Assembly (NCBI GenBank): GCA_022605955.1
Contig: JAKCOZ010000005.1
Coordinates: 52,763,762-52,827,761, forward strand
From: Rallus limicola
Lineage: Eukaryota; Chordata; Aves; Gruiformes; Rallidae
Length of the DNA stretch: 64,000 nt
Direction of reading: 5' to 3'
Shown: in pieces, positions 63,772 through 64,000 of the stretch
Layout of the letters: each line of letters begins with the position of its first letter
Numbering within the stretch: position 1 is the first letter of the stretch
Program-made: the position numbers and the translations under genes
The notes under the pieces: generated by a model
The model's database searches: none
Seen by the model: only the letters and a program-made list of their open reading frames with translations
Told to the model about the DNA's origin: nothing

Positions 63772-64000
63772 CGACACCTCTGGGTGCCTCCCCAGGATGA
63801 AGAGCGAGCAAGCCCTCTCCTAACTCCCCGATGGGTGCAATAGCCATGCTGGGCACCCAGGTGCCAAGGCCAGAGCCAAGGTGGTGTGAGCATCCTGGGC
63901 ACCACACCCTGGCACTGTGAAATAAGGGCTAAAAGCAGACCTGCCCTGACTGAGCAAATAGCGCAGGCTATCGGGACATTTAGTCGCTGCCTGGCCATTC

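Larger units (their letters stand above)
51231..64000. other. Intergenic sequence downstream of PRKCH
   Basis: No second gene was recognised here. It holds four CR1 fragments (52.9, 55.5, 59.9 and 63.6 kb). The AT-rich, unique stretches at about 54040-54420 and 59455-59670 resemble conserved non-coding DNA in composition. In other vertebrates the next gene downstream is HIF1A, but none of its exons was recognised, so it should lie beyond the window. The rest is unique sequence in which I see nothing to annotate. Confidence 0.7.

Noticed and set aside
51231..64000. Exons of HIF1A, the expected downstream neighbour
   Set aside because: No segment resembles its bHLH, PAS or oxygen-dependent degradation regions, so the gene probably starts beyond the window.

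Overview
The window looks like nuclear DNA from a bird. The evidence is nine 5'-truncated CR1 LINE copies on both strands, one solo LTR of a type I recognise as common in avian genomes, and a vertebrate gene with multi-kilobase GT-AG introns. I cannot name the species.

The only gene I can support is the 3' part of PRKCH (protein kinase C eta) on the + strand. Its last five coding exons are at 4833-4987, 31656-31794, 32660-32848, 49031-49174 and 50547-50693. They join in frame into 257 residues plus a stop. This segment runs from the hinge of the kinase domain through the catalytic loop, DFG, activation loop, C-lobe and AGC C-terminal tail (turn motif and hydrophobic motif). The 3' UTR follows, with a consensus poly(A) signal at 51206-51211. 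The N-lobe, C1/C2 domains and promoter lie upstream of base 1.

Layout: 1-4832 is partial upstream intron with a CRE/AP-1 motif cluster near 1.76-1.80 kb. 4988-31655 is a 26.7 kb intron with CR1 copies at 7.9, 18.3 and 24.6 kb, an antisense solo LTR at 28.5-29.1 kb and an exact 42-bp tandem duplication at 30.4 kb. 31795-32659 is a short intron. 32849-49030 is a 16.2 kb intron with CR1 copies at 35.4 and 47.5 kb and a 28-bp near-perfect palindrome at 41.95 kb. 49175-50546 is a short intron. From about 51.23 kb to the end is intergenic, with CR1 copies at 52.9, 55.5, 59.9 and 63.6 kb and no second gene that I recognise.

There is no CRISPR array, operon, tRNA, rRNA or bacterial-type system. The points most worth checking are a hairpin that encloses the TATA-like segment of the LTR, the 41.95 kb palindrome, the 42-bp duplication, the CRE/AP-1 cluster, and two PRKCH splicing properties: an immediate in-frame stop on intron retention, and two symmetric C-lobe exons. 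Coordinates of motifs and exons were counted by hand from the sequence. CR1 outer limits are approximate.
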